64,000 nt of DNA from Streptomyces blattellae. GTDB lineage: Bacteria; Actinomycetota; Actinomycetes; Streptomycetales; Streptomycetaceae. Below are positions 52,027-60,845 of this stretch, piece by piece. A program made the translations under genes and the position numbers. Below the pieces are notes generated by a model. That model saw only the letters and a list, made by a program, of their open reading frames with translations. It made no database searches and was not told the origin of the DNA. The stretch covers positions 1 to 64,000 of the forward strand of contig NZ_WJBG01000204.1 in the NCBI RefSeq assembly GCF_009709555.1, in the 5' to 3' direction. The stretch's first letter is position 1. Every line of letters starts with the position of its first letter.

Positions 52027-52114
52027 GGTTCGGTGCCTCCGGGTCGTCGGGGTGGGCTCCAGGTGCCTTGGGTGAACTCCGGACGTCAGGGATGCTGTCG
52101 GCGCACCCTGGCAA

Positions 52115-52175
52115 GACCGGCAATAGCTGGCATTGCCTCCCACGTCCGCCCATTACCGGGCAATGTCTGTCAATG
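52115..52175. promoter_or_regulatory. GGCAAT/ATTGCC motif cluster upstream of the M81 gene
   Basis: GGCAAT at 52119, GGCATTGCC at 52129-52137 and GGGCAATG at 52158-52165 form three related sites within 50 bases, close to a reverse-strand TTGACA (52168-52173). Spacing suits a multi-site operator in the M81 promoter. No -10 hexamer is clear. Confidence 0.35.
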
Positions 52176-52273
52176 GGCATATGTGGGCGGGTGTGGGCAA
52201 GAGACCGGCCGTGACACCGGCGGATCGCCGACCCGAATGCGGCGATCGGCGTTCGTCGCTCGGGTGTGCCGGC

Positions 52274-52420
52274 GGCGTCCGTCCATCGAGGGCGCCGACG
52301 GCGTCCGTCCATCGGGGCGCCGGCGGCGTTCGTCAGAAGCGGCCTCCGGTGTCACGCGTGCCCCCGGTGACGTCCGGCATCACGCGTGCCGCCGGTCGCG
52401 TCCGGCGTCACGCGTGGCCC
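52274..52420. repeat. Tandem repeats overlapping the ROK gene 3' end
   Basis: Two ~26-base units (from 52274 and 52300, starting GGCGTCCGTCCATCG) are followed by three 28-base units at 52348, 52376 and 52404 of the form GGCNTCACGCGTGCC. The last unit contains the final codons and stop of the ROK regulator. The pattern looks like tandem duplication of the gene tail. Confidence 0.75.
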
Positions 52421-53604
52421 CCGATGACCTCGTGCAGCGCATGGGCCAGCGCCCGCTGGAGTGCGAGCTGGCCGGCACCGACCAGTCCGGCGTCGGCGCC
52501 GAGGCTGGCGCGTTCGATGGCGAGGTGCTCGGTCACCAGCGGATGGCAGCCCTCGTAGAGCTGGCTGCGGACGGCGGCGACGAACGGTTCCAGGGTGGAG
52601 AGGATGCCGCCGAGGTACACCGCGTCGGGGTTGAAGAAGTTGACGTTCGCGGCGAGCACCATGCCGAGGTAGCGGCCGGCCTGGCGGACCGCGCGGGTCG
52701 CCTCGGGGTCGGCGTCGGTGGCGAGCCGTACGACGTCCTCGGTGGACGCGACGTCGAGGCCGCGTTCGCGCAGGATGCGCACCAGCGCGGCACCCGAGGC
52801 GACGGTCTCCAGGCAGCCGGTGTTGCCGCAGGAGCAGGGGATGTCGTGGGCGGCCTCGACCCGGACGTGGGTGATCTCGCCCGCGGCGCCGGATCCGCCC
52901 CGGTAGAGCCGGCCGTCGGCGATGACGCCCGCGCCGATCGCGGTGCCGGTCTTGACCATGATCGACTGGCGGCGTTCAGGTGGCTGGACGGTCTGTTCGC
53001 CCATGGCCATGCAGTTGGCGTCGTTCTCGATGGCGGCCGGGACGCCGAAGTGGTCCTCCAGCCAGGAACGGACGGGAAAACGGTTCCAGCCGGGCATCCG
53101 GGACGGGAGCGTGACGACGCCGGAGGCGACGTCGACCGGGCCGGGGAGGGAGAGGCCGACGCTGCGCAGCAGTTGCCGTCCGTGCCGGTCGGCGAGGGAG
53201 TCGAGGGTCTGGGCCAGTCCGGGGAGCGCGGACTCGGGCCCGTCGGCCGTGGGGAACGGGACGGTCGAGACGTCGGTGAGGCCCCCGCCGGGCAGGACGA
53301 CGCCGACATGGACGTGCCGGCCGCCGAGTTCGGCCGCGACCGCGAATCCGTCGCTGCCGCCGAGGCGTAGCACCTTCTGCGGGCGGCCGCCGTTCGAGGA
53401 GCGGGTGCCCTCCTCGGCGACCAGTCCGTGGGCGACGAGCTGGCCGACGGTGAGCGAGATCGTCGACGGGGCGGCGCCGAGCAGTCCGGCCAGCTCGGTG
53501 CGGGTGGACGCCTGCCCGGAGGCGAGCAGTTCGAGGACGCGTTCGGCGAGTGCGGAGACGCCGCCCGTGGCGGTCCGGCGGTGCGGCGCACTTTTTTCAG
53601 ACAT
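52408..53604 (-). CDS. ROK family transcriptional regulator
   Basis: A 398-residue ROK regulator. Residues ~15-80 form a winged helix (ALAERVLELLASGQASTRTELAGLLGAAPSTISLTVGQLVAHGLV), then a sugar-kinase-like sensor domain with PGPVDVASG, ENDANCMAMGE, GTAIGAGVI and the zinc motif CSCGNTGCLETVASG (all cysteines present). ROK regulators respond to sugars or phosphosugars such as GlcNAc or xylose derivatives. It is divergent from the peptide ABC operon and upstream of the M81 gene on its own strand, so it probably controls the set. Confidence 0.92.
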   Translation of the reverse strand: MSEKSAPHRRTATGGVSALAERVLELLASGQASTRTELAGLLGAAPSTISLTVGQLVAHGLVAEEGTRSSNGGRPQKVLRLGGSDGFAVAAELGGRHVHVGVVLPGGGLTDVSTVPFPTADGPESALPGLAQTLDSLADRHGRQLLRSVGLSLPGPVDVASGVVTLPSRMPGWNRFPVRSWLEDHFGVPAAIENDANCMAMGEQTVQPPERRQSIMVKTGTAIGAGVIADGRLYRGGSGAAGEITHVRVEAAHDIPCSCGNTGCLETVASGAALVRILRERGLDVASTEDVVRLATDADPEATRAVRQAGRYLGMVLAANVNFFNPDAVYLGGILSTLEPFVAAVRSQLYEGCHPLVTEHLAIERASLGADAGLVGAGQLALQRALAHALHEVIGGHA

Positions 53605-53666
53605 CGGTTGAGTTACTTCCGTCCTGGGGATGCGAGGCGACGAGCGTAAGGCCGTACGACGGCTTC

Positions 53667-53692
53667 GTTACTTTTTTCAGAACAGCAGTAAC
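53667..53692. promoter_or_regulatory. Candidate ROK operator in the divergent region
   Basis: GTTACT (53667-53672) and AGTAAC (53687-53692) form an interrupted palindrome spanning CTTTTTTCAG. The same CTTTTTTCAG also occurs at 53591-53600, across the ROK start. A/T-rich direct and inverted repeats of this kind are typical of ROK-binding sites. Confidence 0.45.
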
Positions 53693-53788
53693 AGGCTTTT
53701 TACAGATGTGCGTCTGTTTCTTCGCCATCGGCGGTCGTTGACTGATTCCCGCCACCCCGCCTTCGCTGATTTCACGCCAAGGAGTGCC

Positions 53789-55531
53789 ATGTCCCCCGCT
53801 CGCACGAGGCTTGTCGCCGGTGCTGTCGTCTCCGCGAGCACGCTGCTGCTCGCGGGCTGCTCCGGGTCGAGCGACTCTTCGTCCGCGTCCCGCGACTCCA
53901 TCAACTACGCGCTGCCCGCGAACTTCACGCCGAACTGGATCCTGCCGATCGGCACCGCGGCGCATCTGAACACCAACAACCGCTCCATCGCGGACAGCCT
54001 GTGGGAGCGGCTCGTCGCCTACGACGGATCCACCGGCAAGATCGCGTGGAACAAGAAGGCCTCCATCGCCACCGACGCCGACTTCGCCGCCGACGGAAAA
54101 AGCGTCACCATGACCCTCGGCGACCGGCACTGGAGCGACGGCCAGCCCATCACCTCGCGCGATGTCCAGTTCTGGTTCGACCTCATCAAGGCGAACAAGA
54201 CGGAGTGGGCGGGCTACACCCCGGGCCAGGCGCCGGACATCTGGACATCCTTCAAGACCGTCGACGACCGCCACTTCACGATCACGTTCGACAAGGCCTA
54301 CAACTCCGAATGGATGCTGGCCAACCAGCTGAGCGAGATCACACCGCTGCCGCAGCACGTCTGGGACAAGGGCGGCGACGCCAAGCAGGTGTGGAAGAAC
54401 CTCAACGACGCCGCGAAGAACATCTCCGGCTACGCGAGCGACCCCCTCTGGAAGACCATCAGCGGTCCCTACTCGGTGAAGTCCTTCTCGACCTCCGGCA
54501 AGGTCGTCCTCACCGAGAACAAGAAGTACGACGGCGGCGAGAAGCCCGGAATCAGCACCGTCAACCTGCTCCCGTTCACCACGGCGGACGCCGAGAAGAA
54601 CGCGGTGCGCTCGGGCAGCGTCGACTACGGCTACATCGAGGCGACCGACCTCGACCAGGAGGAGAGCTTCACCGCGCAGGGTTACGAGGTGAAGCCCTGG
54701 TCGGGCTGGGCGATCACCTATATGCCGTACAACTTCAACAACCCGGCGATGGGCGCGGTGTTCAACCAGCTCTACGCCCGGCAGGCGGTGCAGCACTCGA
54801 TCGACCAGGCGAGCCTGGCGAAGGTCGTCTTCAACGGCACGGCGGTCGCCGGATACGGTCCGATCCCGCAGGGACAGACCTCCGACTTCATCTCGTCGGA
54901 GCAGAAGACCAACCCGTATCCGTTTTCCACGGACACGGCGCGCACCCTCCTCACCGACCACGGCTGGACCGAGCAGGACTCCGTCATGACCTGCACCGAA
55001 CCCGCGAAATGCGGTGAAGGCATCGCCGAGGGAACGAAGTTCGAGATGCAGGTGCTGTCGCAGTCCGGCTCGACGGTGACGGACAACATGATGAGCGCGA
55101 TCCAGTCCTCGCTCGCGAAGACCGGCATCAAGTTCTCCATCAAGACCGCGCCGGTCAACTCGGTGCTGTCGCAGACCCCGCAGTGCACGTCCGACCAGCC
55201 GATCTGCGACTGGCAGCTGTCCTTCTTCGGTACCGCGGGCAGCTGGTACTTCAGCGCCTTCCCGACCGGTGACTCGCTGTTCCAGTCCAAGGGCGGCTCG
55301 AACTTCGGCAACTACTCCAACCCGGAGGTCGACAAGCTCATCTCGGCCTCCACGACCTCGAACTCGAACCAGCCGATCCAGGACTACAGCGCGGCCCTGG
55401 CCCAGGACCTGCCGGTGATCTGGCTGCCGGAGCCGGTCTACCAGGTCTCGGTGATCAGGAACGGCCTCGGCGGCTTCTCCCAGGACTCGCTCGCCAACTT
55501 CCACCCGGCGCAGTGGAAGTGGACCAGCTGA
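53789..55531 (+). CDS. Peptide-type ABC transporter substrate-binding lipoprotein (SBP family 5)
   Basis: A 580-residue extracytoplasmic lipoprotein of SBP family 5 (DppA/OppA-like). Signal peptide with lipobox LLLAGC, then ALPANFTPNWILPIGTAAHLNT, the family block NNRSIADSLWERLVAYDGSTGKIAW and DGQPITSRDVQFWFDLI. ATG 53789 follows AAGGAGTGCC. It is first in a tightly packed operon with two permeases, a double ATPase and a ROK kinase. Family 5 receptors bind di- and oligopeptides, and in actinobacteria often glycans or metal chelates. Ligand unknown. Confidence 0.93.
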   Translation: MSPARTRLVAGAVVSASTLLLAGCSGSSDSSSASRDSINYALPANFTPNWILPIGTAAHLNTNNRSIADSLWERLVAYDGSTGKIAWNKKASIATDADFAADGKSVTMTLGDRHWSDGQPITSRDVQFWFDLIKANKTEWAGYTPGQAPDIWTSFKTVDDRHFTITFDKAYNSEWMLANQLSEITPLPQHVWDKGGDAKQVWKNLNDAAKNISGYASDPLWKTISGPYSVKSFSTSGKVVLTENKKYDGGEKPGISTVNLLPFTTADAEKNAVRSGSVDYGYIEATDLDQEESFTAQGYEVKPWSGWAITYMPYNFNNPAMGAVFNQLYARQAVQHSIDQASLAKVVFNGTAVAGYGPIPQGQTSDFISSEQKTNPYPFSTDTARTLLTDHGWTEQDSVMTCTEPAKCGEGIAEGTKFEMQVLSQSGSTVTDNMMSAIQSSLAKTGIKFSIKTAPVNSVLSQTPQCTSDQPICDWQLSFFGTAGSWYFSAFPTGDSLFQSKGGSNFGNYSNPEVDKLISASTTSNSNQPIQDYSAALAQDLPVIWLPEPVYQVSVIRNGLGGFSQDSLANFHPAQWKWTS

Positions 55532-55535
55532 CCCC

Positions 55536-56495
55536 ATGGAAACCGTTCTCTTCCTGGCCCGTCGGCTGCTCCAGGCCCTGGCCGTCGTCCTGATCGTCAC
55601 GGTCGTCGTCTTCTGCCTGCTGCACGCGCTGCCCGGGGGTCCCGCACGAGGGATCCTCGGCCCGCAGGCGACCGCCGAGCAGATCGCCGCGTTCAACCAC
55701 GAACAGGGCCTGGACCGCTCGCTGCCGGTCCAGTACGTCTACTACCTGGGCAATCTGCTCCAGGGCGACCTGGGCACGTCGTTCACGCTCAATGAAGGCG
55801 TTTCCCGGCTGATCGAGCAACGCCTGCCGAAGACCCTCGTCCTGACCGTGCTGTCCGCGCTGGTCGGCCTGCTGCTCGCGGTCCCCCTCGGCATGTGGCA
55901 GGCGGTGCGGCGCAACAAGCCCGCCGACTACGCGATCACGACGCTCAACTTCATCGCGTACTCGACACCCGTGTACTTCCTGGGCCTCGTCCTGATCCTG
56001 CTCTTCACCCAGACCCTGCGCTGGTTCCCCTCCCAGGCACCCCAGGGAGACACGGTGGCCCAGGTGCTCGCGGACCCGGCGGCGCTGGTGCTGCCGGTCG
56101 TCACGGGCGCCGCCTCCATGGTGGCCGTGTTCAGCCGGTACATGCGGTCCGCGACCCTGGAGAACCTCTCCGAGGACTACGTCCGCACGGCGCGGGCCGG
56201 CGGTGCACGGCAGCGCGCGATCCTCTTCCGGCATGTCTTCCGCAACTCCCTGACGCCGGTCGTGGCGATGCTCGGTTACTACGTGCCGGTGCTGTTCGGC
56301 GGCGCGCTCGTCGTCGAGCAGCTGTTCAACTACCCGGGCATGGGGCTGCTGTTCTGGAGCGCGGCGCAGTCCTCCGACTATCCGGTGCTGCTGGGGTGCG
56401 TGCTTGTCATTTCCGTGGCGACGGTTGTGGGGTCGCTGCTTGCGGATGTCGTTCAGCGAATCGTCGATCCCCGAGTGAAGGTGGGCCGCGCATGA
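55536..56495 (+). CDS. Peptide-type ABC transporter permease (DppB/OppB-like)
   Basis: A 319-residue permease with six helices and the DppB-type N-terminus LARRLLQALAVVLIVTVVVFCLLHALPGGPARGILG. The EAA loop region reads LENLSEDYVRTARAGGARQRAILFRHVFRNSLTPVVAMLGY. It starts 4 bases after the binding-protein stop. Its stop overlaps the start of the second permease (ATGA), so the channel subunits are translationally coupled. Confidence 0.94.
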   Translation: METVLFLARRLLQALAVVLIVTVVVFCLLHALPGGPARGILGPQATAEQIAAFNHEQGLDRSLPVQYVYYLGNLLQGDLGTSFTLNEGVSRLIEQRLPKTLVLTVLSALVGLLLAVPLGMWQAVRRNKPADYAITTLNFIAYSTPVYFLGLVLILLFTQTLRWFPSQAPQGDTVAQVLADPAALVLPVVTGAASMVAVFSRYMRSATLENLSEDYVRTARAGGARQRAILFRHVFRNSLTPVVAMLGYYVPVLFGGALVVEQLFNYPGMGLLFWSAAQSSDYPVLLGCVLVISVATVVGSLLADVVQRIVDPRVKVGRA

Positions 56496-57376
56496 CCGGC
56501 GGTGTTGAAACTGCGGGCCGGCCGGGGCTGGTCGCGCCGTTCCGCGCGCCCCTTGTTGCTCGCTTCGCGCGCAACAGGCTCGCGATCGCGGGACTTGTGG
56601 TCGTCGTCCTCTTCCTGTTGTTCTGCTTCGTGGGTCCGCTGGTCTACTCCACGGACCAGACCCACACCGACCTCACCCAGGTCAACCTCGCACCCGGCGG
56701 CGCCCATTGGCTCGGCACGGACGCCGTGGGGCACGACGAGCTGGGGCGGCTGATGTACGGCGGTCGGGTGTCGCTGCTCGTGGGACTCGCGGCCGGGATC
56801 CTCGCGACCGTCATCGGCACGCTGTGGGGTGCGGTCGCCGGGTATGCGGGCGGCTGGGTGGACGCGGTGATGATGCGGGTCGTGGACGCGGGGATCGCCA
56901 TCCCGGCGCTGTTCATCCTGCTGGTGGTCTCGGCGATCACGACGCCGGACACGGCCGGGCTGATCGTCGTCCTCGGCCTGGTGTCCTGGCTGGTGCCGTC
57001 CCGTCTGGTGCGGGCGGAAACACTGACGCTCAAGAACCGCGACTACGTGCTGACGCTGCGCGCGACGGGCGGTACGCACGGCCGGGCCATCGCCCGGCAC
57101 ATCCTGCCGGGCTCCGTGTCGACGATCGTCGTCGCGGCCACCTTCCAGGTCGCCGACGCGATCCTGCTCGTCGCGTACGTGTCGTATCTCGGCCTGGGCG
57201 TCCAGCCACCGTCGACGGACTGGGGCGGCATGCTGTCGGCCGGTCTGACGGCGGCGTACTCGGACCGCTGGTGGCTGATCGTGCCGCCCGGCCTCGCGAT
57301 CATCCTCGTCGTCTGCGCGTTCAACGCGATCGGCGACGGGCTGCGGGACGCCTTCGACGTGAGGGGACGTGGATGA
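56492..57376 (+). CDS. Peptide-type ABC transporter permease (DppC/OppC-like)
   Basis: A 294-residue permease, second half of the channel. OppC N-terminal region (FARNRLAIAGLVVVVLFLLFCFVGPLVY), the conserved APGGAHWLGTDAVGHDELGRLMYGGRVSLLVGL and the EAA loop ETLTLKNRDYVLTLRATGGTHGRAIARHILPGSV. Start and stop both overlap neighbours by four bases. Confidence 0.94.
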   Translation: MTGGVETAGRPGLVAPFRAPLVARFARNRLAIAGLVVVVLFLLFCFVGPLVYSTDQTHTDLTQVNLAPGGAHWLGTDAVGHDELGRLMYGGRVSLLVGLAAGILATVIGTLWGAVAGYAGGWVDAVMMRVVDAGIAIPALFILLVVSAITTPDTAGLIVVLGLVSWLVPSRLVRAETLTLKNRDYVLTLRATGGTHGRAIARHILPGSVSTIVVAATFQVADAILLVAYVSYLGLGVQPPSTDWGGMLSAGLTAAYSDRWWLIVPPGLAIILVVCAFNAIGDGLRDAFDVRGRG

Positions 57377-59013
57377 GCGGCGGGATTCTTGACATCGGGC
57401 ATCTGGACGTGACGTTCTCCACCGAAACCGGCGACGTGCCCGCGGTATGTGACATATCACTGTCCGTGCGGCCGGGCGAAACCCTCGCCCTCGTCGGCGA
57501 GTCCGGTTCCGGCAAGTCCACGGTCGCTCTCGCCGCGATGGGACTGCTGCCGGGCACCGCGCGGACGTCGGGCCGGGTGACGATCAACGGCACGGACGTC
57601 GTAAACGCTTCCGAAGCCGAACTCGCCCGGCTGCGCGGCCGTACCGCGTCCATGGTCTTCCAGGAACCCGCGACCGCCCTCGATCCCCTGACCCGGGTCG
57701 GCAGGCAGATAGCGGAAGTCGTACGCAACCACCGTCCCGTCTCCGCCAGGGAAGCCGCACGCGAGGCGGTCGAACTGCTGCGCCGCGTCGGCATTCCGGA
57801 CCCGGAGCGGCGGGCGTCCGCGTTTCCGTTCCAGTTGTCGGGCGGGCAGCGGCAGCGGGTCGTCATCGCCATGGCGATCGCCAACTCGCCGGATCTGCTG
57901 ATCGCGGACGAGCCGACCACGGCGCTGGACGTCACCGTGCAGGCCGAGATCCTCGATCTGCTACGGGGGTTGGCGGCCGACTCGGGCACCGGCGTGCTGC
58001 TGGTCACGCACAACATGGGTGTGGTGGCCGACTTCGCCGACCGGGTGGCCGTGATGCTGCGGGGCGAGATCGTGGAGACGGGGCCGGTGGAGGACGTACT
58101 GCTGCGGCCGGCGCACGAGTACACGCGGCGGCTGCTGGCGGCCGTGCCGAGACTGGTGGTGACCGAGCCCGGTGAGGTGAGGGCTCCGGTGGAGGCGGGC
58201 ACGGCGGTGGTGGAACTCCGGGACGTGACCGTCGACTTCGGCCGCGGACCTCGTGGCGTGCGGGCCCTTCAGGACGTGTCGCTCACGGTCGGGGCGGGCG
58301 AGACGGTGGGGCTGGTCGGCGAGTCGGGGTCCGGCAAGTCGACGGCCGCGCGGGTGGCGCTCGGCCTGGTCCCGCCGGCCTCCGGTTCGGTCGCCCTGTT
58401 CGGCACGGACCTGGGCAGGACGCGGGGGCGGGCACGCCGGGCTTTGTTGTCGGGGGTCGGCGTGGTGCTCCAGGATCCGGTGGCCTCGCTGGACCCGCGG
58501 ATGAGCGTCGCGGAGTGCGTGGCCGAGCCGCTGCGGGTGCACCGCCGGGGTATGACGGCCGCACAGCGGCGGGCCCGGATCACGGAGGTGCTCGAACTCG
58601 TACGTCTGCCCGAGGAGTTGATGCACCGGGGTCCCAGAGAACTGTCCGGCGGTCAGCGGCAGCGGGTCAGTCTTGCCCGGGCCCTGGTGCTTCAGCCTCG
58701 GCTGCTGGTGGCGGACGAGCCGACGAGCGCGCTCGATGTGAGCGTGCAGCGGACGGTGCTTGAGGTGATCGCGGAGTTGCAGGCCGAGTTGGGGTTCGCC
58801 TGTCTTTTCGTGTCGCACGATCTGGCAGTGGTGCAGGAGTTCGCGGGGCGGGTCGTCGTGATGCGGGCGGGGCGGGTGGAGGAGCAGGGCCCGACCATGT
58901 CGACGCTGCTGCGTCCGGAAACCGATTACACACGCCGTCTCATCGCGGCCGTGCCCGTGCCGGATCCGGTGCTGCAACGGCAGCGCAGGGCCGCGCTCGG
59001 AGCCGGCGCGTGA
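57373..59013 (+). CDS. Double-domain peptide-type ABC transporter ATPase (DppD-DppF fusion)
   Basis: A 546-residue fusion of two ABC ATPase domains. First half: Walker A GESGSGKST (~43), signature LSGGQRQRVVIAMAIANSP, Walker B LLIADEPTTALDVT. Second half (from ~280): Walker A GESGSGKST, signature ELSGGQRQRVSLARAL, Walker B LLVADEPTSALDVS. Both sites look active. Separate DppD and DppF genes are the common arrangement; here they are joined, as in some importers for glycopeptides and nickel. It overlaps neighbours on both sides by four bases. Confidence 0.94.
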   Translation: MSGGILDIGHLDVTFSTETGDVPAVCDISLSVRPGETLALVGESGSGKSTVALAAMGLLPGTARTSGRVTINGTDVVNASEAELARLRGRTASMVFQEPATALDPLTRVGRQIAEVVRNHRPVSAREAAREAVELLRRVGIPDPERRASAFPFQLSGGQRQRVVIAMAIANSPDLLIADEPTTALDVTVQAEILDLLRGLAADSGTGVLLVTHNMGVVADFADRVAVMLRGEIVETGPVEDVLLRPAHEYTRRLLAAVPRLVVTEPGEVRAPVEAGTAVVELRDVTVDFGRGPRGVRALQDVSLTVGAGETVGLVGESGSGKSTAARVALGLVPPASGSVALFGTDLGRTRGRARRALLSGVGVVLQDPVASLDPRMSVAECVAEPLRVHRRGMTAAQRRARITEVLELVRLPEELMHRGPRELSGGQRQRVSLARALVLQPRLLVADEPTSALDVSVQRTVLEVIAELQAELGFACLFVSHDLAVVQEFAGRVVVMRAGRVEEQGPTMSTLLRPETDYTRRLIAAVPVPDPVLQRQRRAALGAGA

Positions 59014-59915
59014 CGGCGGTCGCCGGCATCGACATCGGCGGGACGACCACCCATGTGGTGCTGTGCGCGCCGGACTACGGCGTCCTCGACCGCGTCGGGG
59101 TACCGACGCCCGCGGCCGAGGGCGGTACGGCGATGATCGGCGCCGCGCTCGACGCGCTACGGCTGCTGCTCGACCGTACGCCCGCGCGGCTGCTGGGCGT
59201 CGGGGTCGGCGCGGCGGGTCTCGTGGACGTGCGGGCCGGGCGGATCCTCGTCGCGAGCGACTCCTTCCAGGGCTGGGCCGGGTTCGCGGTGACGACGGCG
59301 GTCGAACAGGCGCTGGGCGTCCCGGCGTTCCTCGACAACGACGTAAACGCTTTCCTGCGCGGGGAGGTCGCGAAGGGCGCGGCCGTGGGCGGGACCCATG
59401 TCCTCGGGATGACCCTCGGCACCGGCGTCGGCGGGGCGCTGTGGCTGGACGGTGCGCTGTACGACGGTCCGCACGGGGCGGCCGGCGAGATCGGCCACGT
59501 TCCCGGCTTCGGCGACCTGCCGTGCACCTGCGGTGGCCGGGGCCACCTGGAGACCGTGGCCTCGGGCCGTTCGATCGCCGCGCGGTACGGCGCCCGCACG
59601 GCCCGCGAGGTGGCCCAGGCCGCCCACCGGGGCGACCGGGACGCACTCGCCGCGTACGAGGCGGCGGGTACGGCGGTGGCCCGGGCGCTGCTGATCACCG
59701 CGGGCCTGCTGGACGTCACGACCTGCGTGATCGGCGGCGGAGTCGCCCGCGCCTGGCCCCTCCTCGAATCACCGATCCACACCGCCCTCACCGCCGAACC
59801 TCCCGTCAGCGGCCACCCCCTCCGCGTCCTCCCCGCCCGCCTGGGCGAGGACGCGGTAGCGATCGGCGCGGCGGCGAGGGCGGGGGCGGAACTCGGGGTG
59901 GATTCGCCGGTGTAG
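59010..59915 (+). CDS. ROK family sugar kinase
   Basis: A 301-residue ROK kinase without a DNA-binding domain. Phosphate-binding motif GIDIGGTTTHVVL, catalytic Asp in LDNDVNAFLRGE, GTGVGGAL and the zinc region CTCGGRGHLETVASG, in which the third zinc cysteine is His. GTG 59010 overlaps the ATPase stop (GTGA), so it is in the importer operon. Its substrate is probably a hexose or amino sugar released from the imported compound. ManNAc, GlcNAc or glucose are possibilities that sequence cannot separate. Confidence 0.9.
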   Translation: MTAVAGIDIGGTTTHVVLCAPDYGVLDRVGVPTPAAEGGTAMIGAALDALRLLLDRTPARLLGVGVGAAGLVDVRAGRILVASDSFQGWAGFAVTTAVEQALGVPAFLDNDVNAFLRGEVAKGAAVGGTHVLGMTLGTGVGGALWLDGALYDGPHGAAGEIGHVPGFGDLPCTCGGRGHLETVASGRSIAARYGARTAREVAQAAHRGDRDALAAYEAAGTAVARALLITAGLLDVTTCVIGGGVARAWPLLESPIHTALTAEPPVSGHPLRVLPARLGEDAVAIGAAARAGAELGVDSPV

Positions 59916-60305
59916 GCGGCCCGCCGGGCCACCTCGCCCCGCACCGCGCCAGACGATCCGTCGACTTGCCTGGCCTCGGCCCTGTTCAACTCGCGCCGAC
60001 ACCGGCTGCCGGAGTTTTCCTTAGATGGGGCTGTGACCTGCGAAAACGTCGGCGTTGAGGTGTCTGAACTGGGCCAACACCCCGTCGTAGTTCTCATGAG
60101 TTCACGGCGATTCGCGGCGTCATGGGTGCTGAATGCGTTCTGGGCGTCAATGAGCGGGGCGCTGCTGTCCCGGCACCTGCGATGCGCAGCCGGGGCGCGC
60201 ACTTGATGACTTGGGTGGGTCGGCAGACGGGTTCAAGCAGTTACAGCGGGCACGGCTCGCCTTCCGCCGCTCGGCCACGTTCCGCGGCGGTTCAATCTGG
60301 GCTGG
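59916..60305. other. Intergenic stretch without supportable gene
   Basis: A 390-base gap between the ROK kinase operon and the GNAT gene. A minus-strand segment near 60010-60100 reads YDGVLAQFRHLNADVFAGH in one frame, which might be a decayed coding fragment, but I recognise no family. This is the boundary between the core operons and the lanthipeptide/IS region. Confidence 0.4.
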
Positions 60306-60845
60306 TCAGCGGCTGGCCCGGATCATCACGGTAAGGACCGGTGAGGCCGGTGACGGCTGACTCTGTCCGATGTCCTCGTAGCCCCATGACTTGTAGAGCG
60401 CGTGGACTCTTCCGTCGCCAGCGGCTGGGTTGACCATGAGCGTGACGTACGGCTCGTCGCGTGTGGCGAGGAGGGCGTCGTGGATGCGGCGGGCGGTGCC
60501 GGTTTTCCGCCAGGGCAGGCGGACGCCGCCCTCCTTCAGGGCCACGGCCGGACGCCCCGTGTACTTCTCCGGCGGGGTCGGGCTGGTGCGCTGCCAGTAG
60601 CGGTCGCCCTGCTTGATGGTGTTGCCATAGGCGAAGCCGACCGGGTGCCCGTCGGCGTACGCGAGGGTGGCCACGAACCCTGGCTCGATGCCGTGCCGGT
60701 CCAGGCGCTCGCCGAACGCGGTGACCGCGTAGTTCGGCAGGCGGAGCAGCGGTGCGCGTACGTCGGCGTACACGTCGAGGAGATCGCCGCGGACGGTGTC
60801 GAGGGTGGTGAAGGTGCGCAGTTCGATCGCGGGCGCGGTGGTCAT
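60306..60845 (-). CDS. GNAT family acetyltransferase
   Basis: A 179-residue GNAT fold protein. The GNAT strand and helix pattern (VATLAYADGHPVGFAYGNTIK ... GTARRIHDALLATRDEPYVTLMVNPAAGDGRVHALYKSWGYEDIG) is clear, including the GTARRIHDALL acetyl-CoA-binding loop and the C-terminal YKSWGYEDIG motif. ATG 60845 overlaps the stop of the upstream XRE/TPR regulator as ATGA, so the two are coupled. Placed beside a lanthipeptide precursor it might modify the product or confer self-protection, but that is speculative. Confidence 0.85.
   Translation of the reverse strand: MTTAPAIELRTFTTLDTVRGDLLDVYADVRAPLLRLPNYAVTAFGERLDRHGIEPGFVATLAYADGHPVGFAYGNTIKQGDRYWQRTSPTPPEKYTGRPAVALKEGGVRLPWRKTGTARRIHDALLATRDEPYVTLMVNPAAGDGRVHALYKSWGYEDIGQSQPSPASPVLTVMIRASR

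Noticed and set aside
57600..57612. GTAAACGCTT-type LacI/ROK operator inside coding sequence (also at 59342 and 50300)
   Set aside because: All lie within conserved coding regions, where the sequence is explained by the protein.
60225..60300. tRNA-like GGTTCAA motifs
   Set aside because: The flanking bases do not pair as a T-arm and no acceptor or anticodon stem can be drawn.
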